A DNA stretch of 64,000 nt from contig JAQFVV010006203.1 in NCBI GenBank assembly GCA_028023455.1, positions 6,724,821 to 6,788,820 of the forward strand, in the 5' to 3' direction. The position numbers and the translations under genes are program-made. Numbering within the stretch: the stretch's first letter is position 1; each line of letters begins with the position of its first letter. Positions 1-13,189 of the stretch are shown piece after piece. Source of the stretch: Epiperipatus broadwayi. Taxonomy: Eukaryota; Onychophora; Udeonychophora; Euonychophora; Peripatidae. The notes beneath the pieces were generated by a model. It was not told the origin of the DNA. It ran no database searches and worked only from the letters and a program-made list of their open reading frames with translations.

Positions 1-59
1 AGAAATTAATTATGTCAATCACTATTTTTTATAATAAGGGATTGACTTAATTAATTTCT
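1..59. repeat. Short perfect-looking hairpin
   Basis: Bases 1-20 and 40-59 are reverse complements at 19 of 20 positions, separated by a 19-base A+T-rich spacer. It could be the end of a larger palindromic element cut by the window edge, or a small hairpin. No coding content. Confidence 0.6.
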
Positions 60-182
60 GGAATGCCTATGCTTTTGTTTCAAGTCAAATTTAAAAACTC
101 CAATTTTGAGTAGAAGAAACAATTATATATATATTTAGTGTACAGTCAATAAAAGCAATTAGTATATAAAAAAAAAAAAGTT

Positions 183-250
183 GGTACTTAAGTATTAGTC
201 CAGAAACCAAGATTGATTATGGATACTAAGTTTGGCAGCCATGTTTTTTT
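183..250 (+). repeat. Left terminal inverted repeat of the Merlin-like element
   Basis: Begins GGTACTTAAGTATTAG at 183 and ends in a T run. It matches the reverse complement of 1473-1540 with a handful of substitutions, mostly in the inner half. Confidence 0.8.
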
Positions 251-612
251 AATTGTACATTTTTAGCAACATAGTTATCCTCCAACTCTAATGAATATGT
301 TTTACTTGTTAATATTAGAAAATGTTCAATAAATAGATGTATGACAAATTCTATTCATATAAATAACAAAACTACAGCAATAAATTTTAAATAAAAAAAT
401 TTAATAGTAACTATAACAAATTTTAAGTAAAAAAATAAATTTAAGTTACAGGCATTTTTAAAAAAAAACAGAGTGACTAATATGGGTTATTCATGTCGGT
501 GGACTGAAATCTCTAATAGCTGAAATCTTTTTCTTTGTGCATACATTGTCACATAAATTCTGTTAAATAGGACTACATATTGTTACATGGTTCCCTAGTG
601 CATCTTGTTCCA

Positions 613-1300
613 CTATCTAGCTAGATCAATAGTCTTGATGTTTTGCATATGCTCACCTGTATGTGAATTCAGGGAAGTTATATCGGTGTTTGACCTTAAA
701 TTGTTCAAAACCAGAACAGTGTGTAAATCATCCATTTTATATGTCTTCCAACAATCTGAATGAATTGTAAATCCATCAGCACATTTTTTAAAAATAGCAT
801 CCATAAGAATAGTAGCTGTTCTTCCTGGGACATTTACTATAAAGCATGAGTCTCTCTGCACAAGTCACTGAATAACCATTGCTGTGGAAGTATTCTCTTC
901 TGTTGGTTTTTCCGTTCGCTTAGAAGGTTTTTGTCGATTTATGGTGCAAACTTCTCAGAGATAGTTATTCCAATCCATAACTATTTTATTGCACAAATGT
1001 AATTATTGTTTCCCCCATTGTATGGTTATTAACTCCACCAGCTATAAATAAATCTGATTGCAATCACAAATGACATTCTCCCTTCTAACCATGTCCCTTT
1101 CCAAAAAGATATTAATTAATGAGAAGCGTTGAGGTTGCATTGCCATTATGTGTCTGGCTGAAAATAAAGTCTCATATTGTGACCACTACTGCAGACTTTT
1201 TGTGAAGGCAGTATACCATAGTTTTGTGAATACTGAATTGCCTGTTCTGTTGATGGAAGATCCTAAATTGTAACCATTTTGATGAAACTGAATATAAAAA
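613..1300 (-). pseudogene. IS1595 (ISXO2-like) transposase remnant
   Basis: The longest open stretch (861 to 613) reads like the C-terminal DDE domain of the family: a hydrophobic strand (CFIVNVP), then FTIHSDCWKTYK with the second catalytic Asp inside IHSDCW, then a SLNSHTGEH block. Upstream in other frames are recognisable pieces: GTWLEGRMSF and a FIYSWW helix near 1090-1150, and a DWNNYLREVC block near 960-990, in the order expected for the family. Frame changes and stops separate them, so the gene is dead. At the position where the third catalytic Glu is expected (usual TIES-like motif), the frame reads NIKT, so that residue appears lost. It lies inside matching terminal inverted repeats. 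Assignment is by remembered family motifs, not by search. Confidence 0.75.
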
Positions 1301-1472
1301 CATTAACAGTCTTATGAACCTGTTAGTGTTTACACGTAATATGATCTATAAAAATTAATTAATTATATATTGTGAATGGAATTTACAATCAATTTATTGA
1401 TAATTTTATTAAAATGTAAAAATATTCATTAGAGTTGCAGGATACCTATCCTCCTGAAAATGTATAATTAAA

Positions 1473-1540
1473 AAAAAAACATGGCTGGCAACCTTAGTTT
1501 CCATAATTAATCTTGGTATCTGGACTAATACTTAAGTACC
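1473..1540 (-). repeat. Right terminal inverted repeat of the Merlin-like element
   Basis: Reverse complement of the left end, finishing CTTAAGTACC at 1540. The transposase remnant is transcribed away from this end, so any promoter would have been here. Confidence 0.8.
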
Positions 1541-4500
1541 AAAATTTTTTATCTCTTATTTATTATTGATATTTTTAAAATTACTTAAATATAATATAAT
1601 TAAATTTATATGCTTTACTTGTAATTTTTTTATTTAAAAAGTGAAATAATTTATTTTTGTATGTATGTGTATTAACATTTTCCAGTTAATAAATTTAAAA
1701 AGTAAATAAATTCAGAATTATAATTTTTTTTATCTGGAAACATTAATGTCAAAACAGTAGAGTACTATAATGAGATCTAATGTTTGATCATTGGTGGTGA
1801 TTGTTAGCATTTGTTTGACCATGCATTGTAGATCTGATATTTAACAGTATATTTTAATTCTCTGATGTTTCAGGTAGCATTATAAAATTAGTGAAATTCT
1901 TATGCCAGTGGAATATCTAATATTAAAGCAATAATAATTGTTATTATTAATAGTATTTGGGTGTGTATCAGCTATAACAAAACAATATAAGATTTGAAAG
2001 TTTCTATGAAAAGCCTTATTTAAAACAAATCTAGGGCATCATAAAGTTGTGTGGCATTTAAGCACTTTCACAGGTTGAGCACATCAGTTTCATTTATTTG
2101 TTAAATTGAAGATGTATATATTTATTGTATTCAACTAAAAATTGATTTTAAAATCTTTACTACTTGAGTTTGCTGATTTGCCATTCTGCTAAATCATACA
2201 GAATGCAAGGATATTTATTATTAGCAAACCAATTAACCTTAGCTAAAAAAAATTTTCTTTGACATTTGCAAGTTTGTTTTAGACAAAACTCAAATGGCAT
2301 TGCTGATGAAAACATGTCAGCAACTGAAATACCTATCAGTTGGTGTAAGTGCATCATTATAATTGTTATAAATATAAAATTTTATATCTTTAAACAAGCA
2401 TATCGGAATTCTAATTAAGTAAGAATTCAGACAGCCATTATTATAATGTTAAACTTAATTTGAGAATATATATTTTTAATGATTTCTCTTATATGCTATT
2501 TAATTTTTTTGTTTTTCTATAATAATTTGACTGACCAGGGATCTAGCCATAAGTAAATACAATTTATTTTCTTTAAACATGTTATTTTATATCTCCAGCC
2601 CTTAGAACATTTTAGTGACAGATTCTGAGCTCAAGGCCTGTAAATTGCAGCTCAATTCTGTCATTCCTTTACCTGAGCTTCATGTGAATTTTCATGTGTA
2701 ACTTTCAAACAATAAACTATTCAATTATTATTATTATCATCATCATCATAATCATCCTCCTTCTAAATGTTAATTTAAAATTATGAAATGTTCCTGCTGC
2801 TTAGATTGTAAATTTGCTGTTCAATATTTTGGATAATTTGATAATGTGAAAATCTATGTTAGCCATGTTTGTTGAGTGCCAAATCAAGTTATTGACATAC
2901 ATGACTAGCAAAATGCACTAAAATGCACAAAAGATTTCCAGTTTTTGTACTTGGGTCAGATTAATTTTATTCATTAAATTCTTTTTCTTAAACATAATTT
3001 ATAAAGTTAAATTATCTGTTTAGTTTTATTTTGTTTAAAATATCTAGCATTGATCAGGTCATTCTTTTAGTGAATTCAGTTAATATTATTTTCTTATGAT
3101 ATATTTGTGTTAAAATTTTCAGTTGCCTTAAATCAGATAAATTTTAATTTTGTTAGCACAAATTTTTTTTTTTAATTAATTTTTATGGCTTGATAAAGTG
3201 ATTTTATTGTCAATAAGGATTTTAAAAAAGCCACCATTTCATGATATTATAGTATTTTGCCATATAATTGTAAGTGAATGTTTTAACTAAAGCCTGATAG
3301 ACAATATTTTCATTTATTACAAATGCAGATACCAGAATTTTTTTATTTAATATTCAGTAAACTATTAACTAATATTTAGATGAAAATGGAAGCAGTAATT
3401 TTTAAAAATTGTGCCAATTTATTCTAGGATTATCTATGTATACTTATATAATCAATATATGACATGGTAGTGTACTAAACAGCTCATATACCAGTTTTTA
3501 ATTATTGATTGCCATCAGTAGCCAAACTGCACTGTTTCCCACGTTCATCTTACAGCCATTCTCATATTACCAAACAAGTTCAAACACTCTTAAGTCTTGT
3601 ATCCATGTATTCCCACTTATAGATATGGCACTAAAAGTTTATAAGTATAATTTTAGTGATTTCAGTTGCAATGTATTTCTAACTTTTGTTCTATTTTGGC
3701 AAAAAATATAGTTTTATAATAATGAAAAGGAGATTAAATGTAAACAAAGAGAAGCATATTACTTTTCTGACAACAAGACACTGATAAATAACCTTTTCTC
3801 TTTATATATATATGTATAGATTGTAACATTACTGGGAAATGGAAGGTTGTACCTGATGTGATGGCTTTTAGTACGTGAACATTAACAACCCAAAGTTGTG
3901 TAGCCAATTCTAACTCTATGGAAAATTGGGGTTCAAGTAAAAAAGTATAAAATTTAATATCAAAAGGATGAGCATGATAGACCACTCAGAGAGATCAGCC
4001 CAGTTAACTCATTACAATAACTATCAGTATCATTGACCATAAATTCACCAGCATTATAAATAAAGATAAACCATACTAATTCATCATTATGAATGATTAA
4101 CAAAAAAAATAAAATCAACAGTCAATCTGATCATTATTTCACAGTCAATCTGGTGACTGGATTTAAAATGGGTCTACTATAGACCAGGCCACCTTTTAGC
4201 CCTTGCCAGTTTGGGGCAGATCATTGAAACTATAAGTTGGATGCTCAAATTTAAGTGCTAATTCATAAGAATACAACCAACAACAACAAAAAAATGTATA
4301 CTAAAACATGCTGATTATCATTGATATTCTGGCCATTTAGTATCTTTGATGTACTGGCTATTATAAACTTAATGCCTAGTAGAGACTAAATTAAAATTAG
4401 TGCATGGACTTTAAAGAATATACTCTTCATGCCAGTCCATGATGATAATTATCATCATTAACTGGATGCCCATACACTAAATATATGTATACCCCTACCC

Positions 4501-5128
4501 CTTATTCCATATAGCTGTTAAGCATGAATCTAGCCCAGGAAGCAAGAACTATAATTTATTACTGTGAGCAATAGAGAAATAAATAAATAGATTAGCTTCT
4601 TATAAATAATCTTAAGCAAATCATGGGCTTCCACTACTTATAAATTAGTTTTATTGGGATCATAAAAAAAAAGCTAAATCCTAGAATGTGAGCTATCATT
4701 ATATAAGGTCACCACACTACAATTCATGAAACAGGAATTGGATAAAATAAAGAAACTAAGACTAAAACATTTTTAGTTTTTTAAAACACAATTATTTAAT
4801 TTCTAATTAATAAAAACAAAAATGACATGATAGTATGACATTTCAAACACCCATTTCACCAAAAAAAAAGAAAAAAAAAAGGGTATAGTTTGATAAAATT
4901 ATATTAACCAATCAGTTGAGATTTTGGTCATGGATTAATTCTAAATTCATTAAGGTATTTCTTTAAAATAGTTAAGATTTTTCTTTCTATTTTTACAATA
5001 TTTCCAAAATCAAGGATAACAATCTTGGAATCAATTTCTTTAAAATATTTAAGAATTAATTACCATTTTCAGAATTAAAGATAACAATCTTTGGTTTAGC
5101 TTAGCAAAATAAGGGGGAAAAAACTTGT
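1541..5128. other. A+T-rich stretch without a recognised gene
   Basis: Open frames here are at most about 83 codons, lack recognisable motifs and splice context, and have the composition of random A+T-rich DNA. Somewhat richer patches lie at 2590-2700 and 4130-4260; the second reads like an old interspersed repeat, but I cannot assign it. A short CAT trinucleotide run occurs near 2740. Confidence 0.5.
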
Positions 5129-5249
5129 CTTGCATTGTTAGCCGAGAGGTATCGCAGCCGCCATGCAAGCAAGTAGTTGGATGCAGACGGTTGTGGGTTC
5201 GCGTCCTGGCCGATGCTATGACATATGGAAAAACAACAACTTTACAACA
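5129..5249 (+). mobile_element. tRNA-derived SINE
   Basis: The head has a pol III A-box-like GTTAGCCGAGAGG at 5137 and a B-box-like GTGGGTTCGCGTCC near 5193, spaced as in a class II (Leu/Ser-type) tRNA with a longer variable region. It ends GATGCTATGACATATGG followed by an A-rich tail. Near-identical heads and tails occur at 36808-36922 (+) and 32899-32996 (-), with a more divergent one at 31262-31345, which establishes an interspersed family. Extra bases and a broken acceptor stem argue against a functional tRNA gene. Confidence 0.8.
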
Positions 5250-8200
5250 GATTTTTTTTAAAAAAAAATTATTTCACCATATGTAATATAAATTTGACTG
5301 GGTTTTAGAAAAAAAATGTCTAACAATTTGAAACATTTTAACTTAATGAAGTTATTACTATTAGCAATTCTTACACAACACAAAAAATAAATTATTATTA
5401 CTTATATGAACAACAAAAAAAATAGTATGTGCACATAATAAAAAATTAATATCTCTACCCATGGTATTAGTGTTTATGGAGTCCTTTCCAGTTTTAATTT
5501 CCAGCTTCTTAAACATATGCATAGTCAAGGTGTTCTTTTCCTGGTCTGTAGCAATTCCAAGTAAACAAAAAATCGCAAATTTCATCCATTTGGGTTTTTT
5601 TGATTTTAAGGTGCGACTGATACAGTCAGAAACTAATGTTGTTGGTTAAAGGCAATATTGCAGACTACTTTGGGGTGGTGCTTTCTGTATATTTTTACTG
5701 CAATGAAGGTAGGTTACATGGAAGATGATGTCCAGCATTTAGTTGAATCTAGCATATGGTTTTCATTGTACAAAGCATTTTACATTAAACTCATAATATG
5801 CTAAAAGCTTGATTAAAAAAACTGCTATTTTATTCAACAGATTGGGAAAGTCTTCTGCTTCTTTTTTTTTAGCAGCTGGATTGCTTTCTCTTCAACAGCT
5901 AAGTTAGGAATTATTTCTTCACCTATTGTCTTTTTCAGCAGCAGGAGTAAGACTTGACTGCTCTCTCTTCAACAGTTAAGTTAGCAAAACTCTCTCCAGA
6001 CACTTGAGTATTATCACTTATTCATACCCCCCCCCATATATATATATTTGGAACAATCTTGCCACAAGCCAATTACAATCTCTCTTACATGATAATTTTC
6101 ATGACAACCATGTAGATACAATTTTATAAATACTATTGTCAGCCAATTCTCTCCTTAATCGCAGATATTGAAAACAAGTCAAGAACTTAAATTAATATAA
6201 AAATTCTTGACATTTCTTTATAATTAAAAACCAAATTTTCTTGCAAAAAAAACAAACAAGATTATCAGTTAATTGTACTGATTTGATTAATTAAACCCGG
6301 ATTAATTAAAAATAAAATTAAAATCTTATTTTGTTCTTCCCCCTCCTCTCTTTTTTTCTAAAAAAATATTCTTAAATATATTATTTAATGTCTGAGAATT
6401 TTCATTCTATCATATTGAGGACTTAAAAAAATATTGAGTTAAATAATGACCCTTTAAAAAAAATAGGTCTAAGAAAATTAAACATTACTTCCCTCCATTA
6501 ATTAAATAATTTTTTTATATTCAAACCTGAGGAACATATTATTTTTTTTAGTGCAGCTATGTAGCCAACTGGTTACAATATGTATGAACGTACGCTTATA
6601 AATTCCAAAAAACAACATACTAAAAATTGATTGATATCTAAATATTTATTTTGTTTTTTATTTTTATACTTGAGAGTAGTAGCAATTATTTTATATAACG
6701 TTAATAAAGTATTTTACATCGACATAAGTTTGGAATATATAAGTGAAATTAAGCTTTTTTTATTGAAAGCATTTTTATTCATTTTTCTTTAAATCCCAAT
6801 CTTTTATCTTCTATATATATATGAAGAAAAGTCTTCATTTTACTAGTCATAAATATTATCTATTATGTTTATGATAATGTGCAGGTAGAAGTATATATTT
6901 TTTTTGTCATGATAGTCAATCGAACTATAGTAATTTTTACTTTTTTTTCAAATATGATGGCACTTGTAATCTTTTAATGAATATATTGATTTTTTTTTTG
7001 TTTTGTTTTTTTAACTTTCCCGTCTTATTCTTTTTTTATATCATCAATAATCTTTCAATTTTTTTGTTCAAACATTTTTTTCATTGGAATTCTGTAGAAA
7101 ACATCTTTGGATATAACAAAATTATTCCCCATGCAATCCAACTTATGGTTTTTGTAAATTAAATCTTTGCCCTCCTATTAGAAAATTATCTATTTTTCCC
7201 CTTATCCAAAGAAAGAAAAAGTTTTTGTTAACAAATGACTTGTATCCATTTTATTGAAATTATGGATAGTAAGGAATCAATTTATCTTGCATTTAATATT
7301 AATATCATCTATATTCTTTATTACTTCTTACAATGCTTTTTTACAATCTACTATTGACAGTTTTGATTGCCTCTGCGATCATCTTCGGAACTAGAACAAA
7401 CACAATACAAATACATTATAACGATCCAAAACAATAGTGGAGACAGCAATCTATGTATCTGCAATTACTAGGGCGCCATCTAGGCATTTGAACCTAGAAA
7501 AAATTATACAGTAGGCAGATACGCGCTGTTAAGATTCCACTTTATTTTATATTTTGGTCATTAGCTCATTGTCACTAGCTCAGTGAGTAGCAGAGATAAT
7601 AAAATATAAATTTTATATCTTAAATATAAAAGAATAAAAGCCACTGCCAGAAATTAACACATAAAAATATTTATTTACGCACATATAAAATAACATTTAA
7701 ATTTTGAGGAATAAATTCAACATTTTAGATTTTTCTATTAATCTTTAGTTTTACATTTAAGTAAATTGCAACCATGAGTTTAATATTTATTTAGTGAGTC
7801 GAGTATGAATAGACTACATAGATCTGCATTTGAAAAGAAAATATTCTTCCCTGATTTAACCTTAGGCAACAAATTTCGCAATCAAACCGGCGCCAATCTA
7901 TCTGATACATTTATGTATTCAATGTAGCATGAAAATACGACAACACAAAATACTATACTGTCAGGAATGTACATCTGAACAGCAAGTATAAGTAGACAAA
8001 AATTTGTCTCTCTACCAACCAGGAATGCTACATCTGTTGGCGAGTAGAACAATAAACATAAAACTTCATAGGAATGGACTGCGGTCCTTTGCCGTCTTAC
8101 AAACCCATCCATAAGCAAACAGAAGGTGTGTGGCATATATATATAATCCTGCCCATAGCGGATCTCACACTACATCTACAATTACATAAATATATCCAAT

Positions 8201-11200
8201 CCATTGAACCAATTCAACTACAAAATGAATAACCTAAGATTACCCTCCCTTAATATAACTTTACAAAACTATATAGCCATTCACGCCTGACTTAAATTTG
8301 ACATTTAAATATGTTCGCACAGATTAATTTTATACAATTTGTTTTATAATGTCGAGTATAGATCGGCTGCATAGATTCCACGGTCAAAAACATTCCAAAT
8401 TAAACACAACCGATCAAAATACAAAGTCAATCGATAACGTCAATTGCTGAGGGAATACAGGAGACCCTTTGGTGTTCATCATAAGACACCGCAGTGACAT
8501 CGTTGACTTATATATTCTAATTGACTGTGAAAACCACAACATAATCAACCGCTAACGAATCTATGCAACGTCTATACCCAACTTAAATGTAATGCATTTA
8601 ATAATTTCTACAATAAATATTACTACAAATAAAAATAATAAAAATGGAAATGATTTTAGCAAAACTTAACTATATAAATTTAAACAATCGATTATTAATT
8701 TGAAAATCAAATAAGAGTTCATTTTAAAATTTAAATTAGCTGAATCTTTAAAAAAAAAACAATGACGAAAGTTCTTAATTACTTTTTTTTGTTGTTGTTA
8801 ATTTGTAAAGTTCATAGCTCACGGTAGAAGAGTCCAGGTTTCTGCTTTTAATTCCCGCGACGCCTCTATTGGAAGATAATGTTCTGGAGATGGCAATAGC
8901 TGGTTCAAGGTATCACAGTCTTTTCATTTTTTTTTTTTTAATAGAGAGTGTGGTATGTGCGTCCTACCACATCTCTCAAAAACAAAACGCTGGAACTGTC
9001 AGAAAAAACTATTTTCCTTTTTATATTATCCACACGGATTCAATCAACAAAAACGTCACTAATCCATCACTTTCGTTAGGGTCCGAGCCAAGGCTTAGTG
9101 CTTCCATTGGTCAAGCTAATTCCTCTTTATTTTCTTATCTATCTTTCATCAGATCATTTTAATTATACAAGAGCCCAAGGGCCAGTTTGGTTTTCGATAA
9201 TTCATAAACAATCATTTCCATTTACAGATTATATTAATTAATACCTGTTTTTATTTTTAAATCTTGTACTTTTTTATAAAAAAGTACGTTCAAATACTTA
9301 TTTGTTTTTTTTTTTAAAAAAAATATTTTTAAAGTTTGGCCTCTGTGCGAATGTATATACGTTTAACAAACATTTTAATTTTAGCGTTTAGTTTTTTACT
9401 TTTATTTGCGAACTTTTAAGTTTTTATTTTAAATTAATGTAACAACATATTTATATATCGTTACATATCAATAAACTTCCTCAAAAAACAAAAAACATTA
9501 AAAAAAAAAAAAAGAATTTACTTAGTGTTAGTAATGACGTTACACAAATTGATTATACTAAATTTTTTTAAAAAGACAAAACTTTGGTTATTAATGAAAA
9601 GACATAACTTTGGTTAGTAATTACAAGAAAAAAAAATGCTGGCTATTCTTTCCTTTTCACCCCAGCTCCCTCAAGAGTTCTCTTTTCTCTACATTTCATT
9701 ATTAACTTAGGCACGTCAAAGAAGTTACGTGACTTTAGACTTTTTTTTTTTTTAAAAATTAAATTATGATTTATATTAATTATTACATTTTATTCCTCAT
9801 ATTTATTTCTACATATGCACAATTTTCTTACTGGCAGTACTTTTTACACAAAATTCAAGTTGCTTTATCTTTGAAAAAAAATATTAATTGGGGCAACATT
9901 TATTAAAAGTTATTTTTTTTTAAATTTAATTTTTTTTTAACAAAGCTTAAACTATTTCAGATCTGATGTTTGATTCTGAAATGCTTTAAAGTTTCTTACT
10001 TTGTCATCTCTGGGTGTTAAATTTTCATTTACAGTTCCATTGCCTCTTTGTCAAAGTTATTTTTAAAATGTGTGTTTTTTTTTAATAGATGTAGTCTTGC
10101 TAATTTAATATTTTTGTTTCCTTACCCATCTCTGATAACTATCTTTATAGAATAAAGTATGGAGAAATAATTAAATACTGTATAATTATTTCCTTCCTAT
10201 ACAATGGAACCACTACATCTGTTGTATCATTATTCACAATTTATTTGTGTGGTATACGAAAAAAATATATAAAAAAGGAAAAAAATATAGACAAATAAAA
10301 AATAAGAGCATTAAAATTACATAAACTAATTTGAAGGTTATAAATTTTAAAAATATATTAAATTTTCTAATATATCAGCTGCCATTTTCCTTGCTTGTGT
10401 CTTTATAAATAACAATTATGATTTTTTCAAATTATCAATTCTTAAGTATTTAGACTAAATTAACTTATTTGCCATTATTTAATAATTAGTTATTAAATGT
10501 AAAATTATAAAATATATTAAATACTAATCACTTTTATTTGTGGTTCTCTCATTCACTGCTTAATGATATATGGAAATTTTTATCTTGTGGTCTTTTTTCA
10601 TTCTCATTATATTCCGTTTTTATTTTATTTTATTATAAGTAATGATAACTGATATCTTTTATTAAATAGGATTGATTTTTTTTTTTGAGTTTATAATTCT
10701 TCAATTCTGACTTAAAAACAAGTCTATTATTTTGTTTTTTGATAATTTTAATGTTATGCATTGATTGCTGCAATTTCTCATCTTTGAGGAATAGAAATGG
10801 AATACTTTCAAGGAAAATATATTAATATTTCATTTTTAAATAATACATATAATTTTTAAGAAATAGGAACTAAGGTTTGCTGAGATAGATTTTTTTCCCT
10901 CTTCACTTTCTTAATTTAATTTTTTGCAATAAAATCAGATTTGTTTTATGATAGCATTTTAATGAAATTAGAACAGTGAAAGGAATTGAATGAAGATGCA
11001 AATATTTTTTTCAAAAATAATTGACATGATAAAATTATCATTTTGGAAGAACTAAAAAAAATTTTTTTTTTAAAATGGAAAAATTACTTATTTTTTGTTT
11101 TTTGAAATAATATTGGAAAAATTATGTTATTTTTTATTTTTCAAAATAATATATAGAAATATTCAGTTTGCAGTTATCGTTTCTGCCATGTGTATATATG

Positions 11201-11779
11201 AATAAAGGCTACTTATTAAGACAGGCTTGGTGGTAATAGGGAATCTTTTTTAGCTGTTGATAAGAGAATAGTCTTAGTGGTGTAGTGGAACCTATCTATA
11301 TCCAAATCTTAGATAGGTAAAATCTGATATTTTTTTAAAGTTGACAGCTTAAGACCAATCCAATTATCCAATATTAGTTGGTGAATGAGTATCTAATTAT
11401 TCTTAGCTACAGGGTAAATAGATATGAACTTCCGAGGAATTGGTGAGCTTGTTTTGAAGAGGCCTTTGCTCTGCAGTTTACTAATTAAAGATCATTTTTA
11501 TCTATATATTTTTAGAAAACCAAATCGTCCAAAAAAAAAAGAGAAAAAAAAATGTCTATACTATAGCCTCAATATCATTTGGGAATATTAGTTTGTCAAC
11601 AGATTTGGCTTTGAGCCTGATAAATCCTCAACTACTTAATAAAAAAATTCCAGATGTATTTGATTTATGGTTATAAAAGCATTATTATCTGGTGATATTG
11701 AAATTATATACTGCTTGAGCTAAAGCTGTTCATATTTGCACCAGTTTTGTCTGCTTTCCACACACATCATAAATAATTA
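5250..11779. other. Long A+T-rich region, no supported gene
   Basis: Two near repeats of a CTCTTCAACAGYTAAGTTAG sentence occur at 5886-5910 and 5964-5990. The stretch 7350-8600 is clearly less A+T-rich than its surroundings and holds an 84-codon minus-strand frame (8136-7882) rich in hydrophobic residues. I do not recognise it and see no splice sites that would make it an exon. At 8815-9170 there is another compositionally distinct patch with a tRNA-like AGCTCACGGTAGA start and a 97-codon plus frame, possibly an old SINE or element fragment. From 9340 to 11779 I see only A/T runs and short unsupported frames. Confidence 0.45.
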
Positions 11780-12649
11780 CACCTGGGTCTTGTTTTACGT
11801 GATAGATAGGTTCCTCAGAAAACACATGCAAACGAAATCGCGCAAAAATAGACGTAACTTACATTGAAATGGGGGATGCGGTCTGTGATTTTTCAAAATT
11901 CGCGTAAAAGCAAAGCATCAACGTAAAATTACTTTAAAATTCGCGCAAAAAAAAAAAATAAGGAAATAAAATATGACTAATAAAAAATTTTAAATTTGAA
12001 AAAAATTGATACAAGACAAACTTGTTTTAACTATAATATTTAATTTTATTCAAAATAATATATTTTTATGCATAATTTACTGTACAGTAATTTACATTTT
12101 TTTATACACGTTTTAATTATTATGATTTTCTGGTGACAACATAATTAGTAATTAATCTTTGAGATGATGATTTTATTAATTGTTTACGAAGCTTGCGATA
12201 TCCACATATACAACCATTTAGCTCTCGTTGGAATTTAAGAGCACGTTAGTGATTAGTATCATTAATAAGAAAATAATAATTGATTACGTTCTTTTTTAAA
12301 AAGCTAAAACAGAATGTGATTTAAAATGCAAAATTAACACGCACAATGTTTGAACAAATTTACATTATAATCTTGTAAAATTTAATATGTGTATACATAA
12401 AATGTGAAAATCATGATTTTAATTTCATTATTGCATAAAATCTTACTCTTATAAAGCACTGAAAATATTGAAATTACTAAGATGAAAGTCGAATTCCAAT
12501 AATGTGCTATTACTTTCAATATAACATAAGTGCGTGAAATTTATTATTTAAAGTAATAGCGCATCATCGGAAATCAACTTCCGGTGAAACACTAATTGCG
12601 CAACTTCAAAATCGTGTTAAATAAGTCCGCGTAAAAAGAGACCCGGGTG
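11780..12649. mobile_element. Non-autonomous DNA transposon (MITE) with TA target duplication
   Basis: The left end CACCTGGGTCTTGTTTTACG matches the reverse complement of the right end (CACCCGGGTCTC then TTTTTACG) at about 17 of 20 bases. TA flanks both ends exactly (11778-11779 and 12650-12651). Several TTCGCGTAAAA-like words recur inside the left part. There is no transposase. TA duplication is typical of Tc1/mariner/pogo-type elements, so a Tigger-like partner is possible, but I cannot show that from the ends. Confidence 0.75.
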
Positions 12650-13189
12650 TACTCTTAATAAAGTGACTTTTTTAAAGTCAAATTTTAAAGTCCTTTGGTA
12701 CTTTTTAATGTATTAATTTAAATATCACTTTAAAGTGATGAATAAGAAAATATTCAATTGTTTAAACATCTTTTTGCCCCTGAAGGTGTAATTGAATTTC
12801 ATCAATGCTAATGGTTTTAGAACAATTCCTATCTAAGAAAAATAAAACAAAATCCAACAACTCCTTTTTATCATTGAATGAAATGTTTTGTGCTCAATCT
12901 GTCATCAAGTGCCCAACACTACATCTGGCCAAATAAATCAGTGTCTTTTTTTGGAATAGAAAAAACAAAATACTTATGTAGTGTAAGAAATACACTAATT
13001 CTATTGTTAGAGTCTCTTGACATGTCTTAATCACTAGTTTATAATTACTTATTTTTATTAGCTCTATTACTGAGTAATTACATTCGGTTTGAATTTTTTT
13101 TTTATACAATTAAGGGCTACTAAATTGATATCAATTTCTGATAAAGACTCAATGGTATTCTGCATCTTCATAAAATTTTCAATATGGTA

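Larger units (their letters stand above)
183..1540 (-). mobile_element. IS1595/Merlin-like DNA transposon with long terminal inverted repeats
   Basis: The first about 68 bases (183-250) reappear as reverse complement at 1473-1540. Both ends begin GGTACTTAAGTATTAGTCCAG-like and run to a shared ...GCCAGCCATG-like inner edge. Between them, on the minus strand, lies a decayed transposase of the IS1595 (ISXO2-like) family. Inverted ends plus this transposase family define the eukaryotic Merlin superfamily, whose ends commonly start with GG and make 8-9 bp target duplications. I could not find a clear duplication because both flanks are A/T runs. At about 1.36 kb it is close to a full-length but inactive copy. 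Confidence is high for the inverted repeat and good for the family. Confidence 0.8.

Noticed and set aside
613-861. A separate small host gene for the 82-codon frame
   Set aside because: It matches the C-terminal IS1595 DDE domain and lies within the inverted ends of a transposon.
5137-5215. Possible tRNA gene at 5.1 kb (also 32.9 and 36.8 kb)
   Set aside because: The A and B boxes are good, but the acceptor stem does not pair and each copy is followed by a shared tail and an A-rich end, so this is a SINE family.
7882-8136. 84-codon minus-strand frame with membrane-like residues
   Set aside because: No homologous family recognised, no splice sites or start context; treated as chance in a less A+T-rich patch.
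9960-9995. Additional hammerhead (TCTGATGTTTGATTCTGAAATG)
   Set aside because: The core reads CTGATGT instead of CTGANGA and there are no flanking helices.
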